DNA from: Elioraea sp964533585
Lineage (GTDB): Bacteria; Pseudomonadota; Alphaproteobacteria; Acetobacterales; Acetobacteraceae
Assembly: GCA_964533585.1 (NCBI GenBank)
Contig: CAZHMM010000019.1
Location: forward strand, 1 to 34,676
DNA: 34,676 nucleotides
Reading direction: 5' to 3'
This document shows positions 32,248 to 34,676 of the stretch, one piece after another. Each line of letters starts with the position of its first letter. Position 1 is the stretch's first letter. Below the pieces are notes generated by a model. It was not told where the DNA came from. It saw only the letters and a list, made by a program, of their open reading frames with translations, and did no database searches. The position numbers and the translations under genes were made by a program.

Positions 32248-33632
32248 TGGACGCGCGCGTGACCGACGGCGTCGAGGGCTGGATCGCGAAGAACCGCGAC
32301 GCGCTCTGGAATGACTATCTCGACCTGGTGCGCATCCCCTCGGTGTCCGCCAAGCCCGATCACGCCGAGCACGTGAAGCGTGCCGCGGCGTGGGTGGCCG
32401 AGCGCTGCCGCCGCATGGGGCTGGAGAATGTCGAGACCTGGCAGGAGGGCGGGCACCCCGCCATCTACGCCGACTGGCTGCATGCCGAGGGCGCGCCGAC
32501 GATCGTCATCTACGCGCATTTCGACGTCCAGCCGCCCGAGCCGCTGGAGCTCTGGACCACGCCCCCCTTCGAGCCGACCGTGCGCAACAACCGCGTCTAT
32601 GCGCGTGGTGCGTCGGACGACAAGGCGGGGCTCTTCATCAGCCTCGCGGCACTCGAAGCGTGGATGCGCACCGAGGGGCGGCTGCCCTGCAATGTGCGCG
32701 TGTTCTACGAGGGCGAGGAGGAGATCGGCAGCCCCTCGCTCGCGGCGATCCTGGCGAAGCACAAGGGCAAGCTGAAGGGCGATCTGGTGCTGTCGGCCGA
32801 TGGCGGGATGTTGTTCGAGGACAAGCCGGACGTCTCGCTCTCGACGCGCGGCATCTGCAAGCTCGAAGCGGTCCTGCGCACCGCGGCGAAGGACCTGCAC
32901 AGCGGCAGCTTCGGCGGCGCGATCGCGAATGCGCCGCTGCTGCTCGCGCGGCTGGTGGCGACACTGCATCACGAGGACGGGCGCGTTGCCGTCGCCGGCT
33001 TCTACGACGGCGTGCGCGAGACGACCGAGCGCGACCGCGCCGATCTCGCCGCCGTGCCGTTCGACGAGACCGAATTCTGGCGCACCATCGGCGCGCACGG
33101 CATCTGGGGAGAGCCGAACAGGTCGGTGCTGGAGAAGATCTGGCTGCGCCCGACGCTGGAGATCAACGGGCTGTGGGGCGGCTATCAGGGCGAGGGCTCG
33201 AAGACCGTGCTGCCCTGCGAGGCGCATGTGAAGATCACCTGCCGCCTGGTCGCGGGGCAGGACCCGGCGAAGGTGGCGGCGGCGGTCGAGACGCATCTGC
33301 GCGCGCACTGCCCCAAGCTCGCCACGCTGGAGATCAAGTCCACCGGTGGCGGCGCGGGCGCCTACGAGATCGCCACCGATCATCCCGCACTCGCCGCGAT
33401 CGAGGGCGTGCTCGAGGACGTCTATGGCGTGAAGCCGTTCCGTTCACGACTCGGCGGCACGCTGCCGCTCTGCGCCCAGTTCAAGTCGGAGCTCGGGCTC
33501 GACACGATCCCGATGGCGTTCTCGACCGGCGACGAGGACTACCACGCGCCGAACGAGTTCTTCCGGGTCGCGAGCTTCGATCGCGGGCTGAAGGCGTGGG
33601 CGCGCGTGTTCCCGGCACTGGCGCGGATCTGA
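32247..33632 (+). CDS. M20 family dipeptidase (carnosinase/CNDP-like)
   Basis: This 461-residue metallopeptidase is of the M20 family, dipeptidase subgroup. Ligands are readable: His91 in 'IYAHFDVQPPEP', bridging Asp124 in 'YARGASDDKAGLF', general base Glu158 and ligand Glu159 in 'FYEGEEEIGSPSL', Asp185 in 'LSADGGML' and His433 in 'GDEDYHAPNEFF'. The dimerisation domain includes 'SGSFGGAIANAP' and 'INGLWGGYQGEGSKTVLPCEA'. Such enzymes split dipeptides or N-acyl amino acids in the cytoplasm. It closes the creatininase-KPR-SDR operon and fits with uptake by the nearby peptide-type importer. A strong hairpin follows its stop. Confidence 0.94.
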   Translation: MDARVTDGVEGWIAKNRDALWNDYLDLVRIPSVSAKPDHAEHVKRAAAWVAERCRRMGLENVETWQEGGHPAIYADWLHAEGAPTIVIYAHFDVQPPEPLELWTTPPFEPTVRNNRVYARGASDDKAGLFISLAALEAWMRTEGRLPCNVRVFYEGEEEIGSPSLAAILAKHKGKLKGDLVLSADGGMLFEDKPDVSLSTRGICKLEAVLRTAAKDLHSGSFGGAIANAPLLLARLVATLHHEDGRVAVAGFYDGVRETTERDRADLAAVPFDETEFWRTIGAHGIWGEPNRSVLEKIWLRPTLEINGLWGGYQGEGSKTVLPCEAHVKITCRLVAGQDPAKVAAAVETHLRAHCPKLATLEIKSTGGGAGAYEIATDHPALAAIEGVLEDVYGVKPFRSRLGGTLPLCAQFKSELGLDTIPMAFSTGDEDYHAPNEFFRVASFDRGLKAWARVFPALARI

Positions 33633-33642
33633 CGGCGCGACT

Positions 33643-33679
33643 GCGGCGAGGGCGGTGCTGCGGCACCGGCCCTTGCCGC
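33643..33679 (+). terminator. Terminator-like hairpin after the M20 peptidase gene
   Basis: GCGGCGAGGGC (33643-33653) plus GGTGC pairs with GCACC and GCCCTTGCCGC (33669-33679) around a TGCG loop. There is one bulged G (33668) and one G-U pair, giving about 16 pairs. It begins 11 bases after the M20 stop. No U tract follows. It probably separates this operon from thiS-thiG. Confidence 0.6.
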
Positions 33680-33704
33680 CTGCCGGGCGCCCCCCCCATA
33701 TCCG
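33673..33704 (+). promoter_or_regulatory. Candidate promoter just before the thiS-thiG start
   Basis: TTGCCG (33673-33678) and a -10-like CATATC/TATCCG (33697-33704) flank a spacer containing a C8 run (33690-33697). A start here would fall at or next to the ATG at 33709, so the message may be leaderless. This agrees with the lack of a ribosome site. The -35 lies in the hairpin's 3' arm. Weak evidence. Confidence 0.25.
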
Positions 33705-33708
33705 CCTC

Positions 33709-34676
33709 ATGGACGCCACGACTGCCCTGCGCCTGACCATCAACGGCGAGCCGCGCGCCTTTGCCGGGCCGCTCACCGTCGCTGGGCTGCTTGCAGCGCT
33801 CGGGCTCGACCGGCGCAAGGTCGCGGTCGAGCGCAATCTGGAGATCGTGCCGAAATCGGCGTTCGAGACCACCGCGCTCGCCGACGACGACCGGATTGAG
33901 ATCGTCCACTTCATCGGCGGCGGCGACCACACCCCGCCCACCGAGGACAGCTGGTCGGTCGCCGGACTCAGCTTCCGCTCGCGGCTGATCGTCGGCACCG
34001 GACGCTACAAGGACCTCGACGAGACCGCGGCCGCGATCGCCGCCTCGGGTGCAGAGATCGTCACCGTCGCCGTGCGGCGGGTGAACCTCTCCGACCCCTC
34101 GGCGCCGATGTTGCAGGACTACGTGCCGCCCGACCGCTACACCTACCTGCCGAACACCGCCGGCTGCCACACGGCGGAGGAGGCGATCCGCACGCTCCGC
34201 CTCGCCCGCGAGGCCGGCGGCTGGAACCTGGTGAAGCTCGAAGTGCTGGGGCCGCCCCCCACCCTCTACCCGGACATGCAGGAGACCCACCGCGCGCTCG
34301 ACGTGCTGGTGAAGGACGGCTTCCAGGTGATGGTCTATTGCGTGGACGATCCAGTGGCGGCGCGGCGGCTCGAGGAGCAGGGCGCGGTCGCGATCATGCC
34401 GCTCGGCGCGCCGATCGGCTCCGGCCTCGGCATCCAGAACAAGGTGACGATCCGGCTGATCGTCGAGCAGGCCAAGGTGCCGGTGCTGGTCGATGCGGGC
34501 GTGGGCACGGCCTCGGATGCGGCGATCGCGATGGAGCTCGGCTGCGACGCGGTGCTGATGAACTCGGCGATCGCGCACGCCAAGGACCCGGTGCGCATGG
34601 CGCGGGCGATGAAGGCCGCGATCGAGGCCGGACGCGAGGCCTATCTGGCCGGGCGAATGGCGCGCAAGCTCTACGC
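33709..34676 (+). CDS. thiG: Bifunctional sulfur carrier ThiS-thiazole synthase ThiG fusion (3' end cut by window)
   Basis: One uninterrupted frame joins ThiS and ThiG. Residues 1-72 are ThiS-like ('LRLTINGEPRAF', 'TVAGLLAALGLDRRKVAVER', ending 'DDRIEIVHFIGGG'). After a short linker (DHTPPTEDSW), residues 83-322 are ThiG: 'VAGLSFRSRLIVGTGRYKDL', 'YLPNTAGCHTAEEAIRTLRL', Lys176 in 'WNLVKLEVLGPPPTLYPD' as the Schiff-base lysine, and 'VLVDAGVGTASDAAIAMELG'. ThiG makes the thiazole phosphate of thiamine with sulfur carried as a thiocarboxylate on the free C-terminal Gly of ThiS. Here that Gly is internal. Fused proteins of this kind are annotated in some proteobacteria. Only about ten residues seem missing at the right edge. 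No TPP riboswitch is seen upstream. Confidence 0.93.
   Translation, partial: MDATTALRLTINGEPRAFAGPLTVAGLLAALGLDRRKVAVERNLEIVPKSAFETTALADDDRIEIVHFIGGGDHTPPTEDSWSVAGLSFRSRLIVGTGRYKDLDETAAAIAASGAEIVTVAVRRVNLSDPSAPMLQDYVPPDRYTYLPNTAGCHTAEEAIRTLRLAREAGGWNLVKLEVLGPPPTLYPDMQETHRALDVLVKDGFQVMVYCVDDPVAARRLEEQGAVAIMPLGAPIGSGLGIQNKVTIRLIVEQAKVPVLVDAGVGTASDAAIAMELGCDAVLMNSAIAHAKDPVRMARAMKAAIEAGREAYLAGRMARKLY

Noticed and set aside
33600..33710. TPP riboswitch before thiS-thiG
   Set aside because: The gap is only 76 bases and contains none of the conserved CUGAGA or ACCUGAUC-like cores. It holds a terminator-like hairpin instead.

Overview
The window is visibly very G+C rich. Its genes are tightly packed, and many neighbours share ATGA or GTGA start/stop overlaps. 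The gene content (multisubunit Mrp antiporter, MotA/MotB, several Liv- and Dpp-type ABC importers, a CoxL-like molybdoenzyme, a ThiS-ThiG fusion) fits an alphaproteobacterium, perhaps Rhodospirillales/Acetobacteraceae. That placement is inference from gene content; there is no rRNA or other marker in the window to fix it. I found no tRNA, rRNA, CRISPR array, insertion sequence or phage gene.

Left part (1-15140). The end of an Asp/Glu/hydantoin racemase-like gene runs into a complete minus-strand Mrp/Mnh cation/proton antiporter operon (mnhA-B-C-D-E-F-G, 5923 down to 88). A short divergent region holds a candidate promoter, a palindrome and a small coupled leader ORF. On the other side of it are motB and motA, in the order motB-motA. 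Then come a hotdog thioesterase, an RNase Z-like metallo-beta-lactamase fold protein and an AEC permease on plus. A minus-strand pair follows: a CoxL-like molybdopterin subunit (form II motif) and a MaoC-like hydratase. An AI-2E/PerM-family membrane protein and a trypsin-like lipoprotein complete this part.

Middle part (15308-24222). A full branched-chain amino-acid-type ABC importer is laid out as livG-livF-substrate-binding protein-livH-livM. A strong hairpin follows the binding-protein gene and a nested terminator follows livM. Converging on it is a minus-strand operon of an LctP-type permease, an aldehyde dehydrogenase and an MmgE/PrpD protein. Together these look like uptake and oxidation of a small carboxylate or aldehyde.

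Right part (24296-34676). A Dpp/Opp-type importer (two permeases and one ATPase, plus) is separated from its likely binding protein (minus) by a DMT permease gene. The start of the DMT gene contains a perfect 15-bp inverted repeat that overlaps a G-quadruplex motif. Divergent from the binding protein is a four-gene overlapping operon: creatininase-family amidohydrolase, ketopantoate-reductase-like enzyme, SDR and M20 dipeptidase. The importer and this operon plausibly form one catabolic unit for a peptide-like or amide substrate, which I cannot name. The window ends inside a fused thiS-thiG gene for thiamine thiazole synthesis.

Most of the window is ordinary metabolic and transport content. 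The most unusual points are the uncharacterised amide/peptide operon, the ThiS-ThiG fusion, the inverted repeat/G4 at the DMT gene start, and the mnh leader region. All promoter and operator calls are by eye and are of low to moderate confidence.
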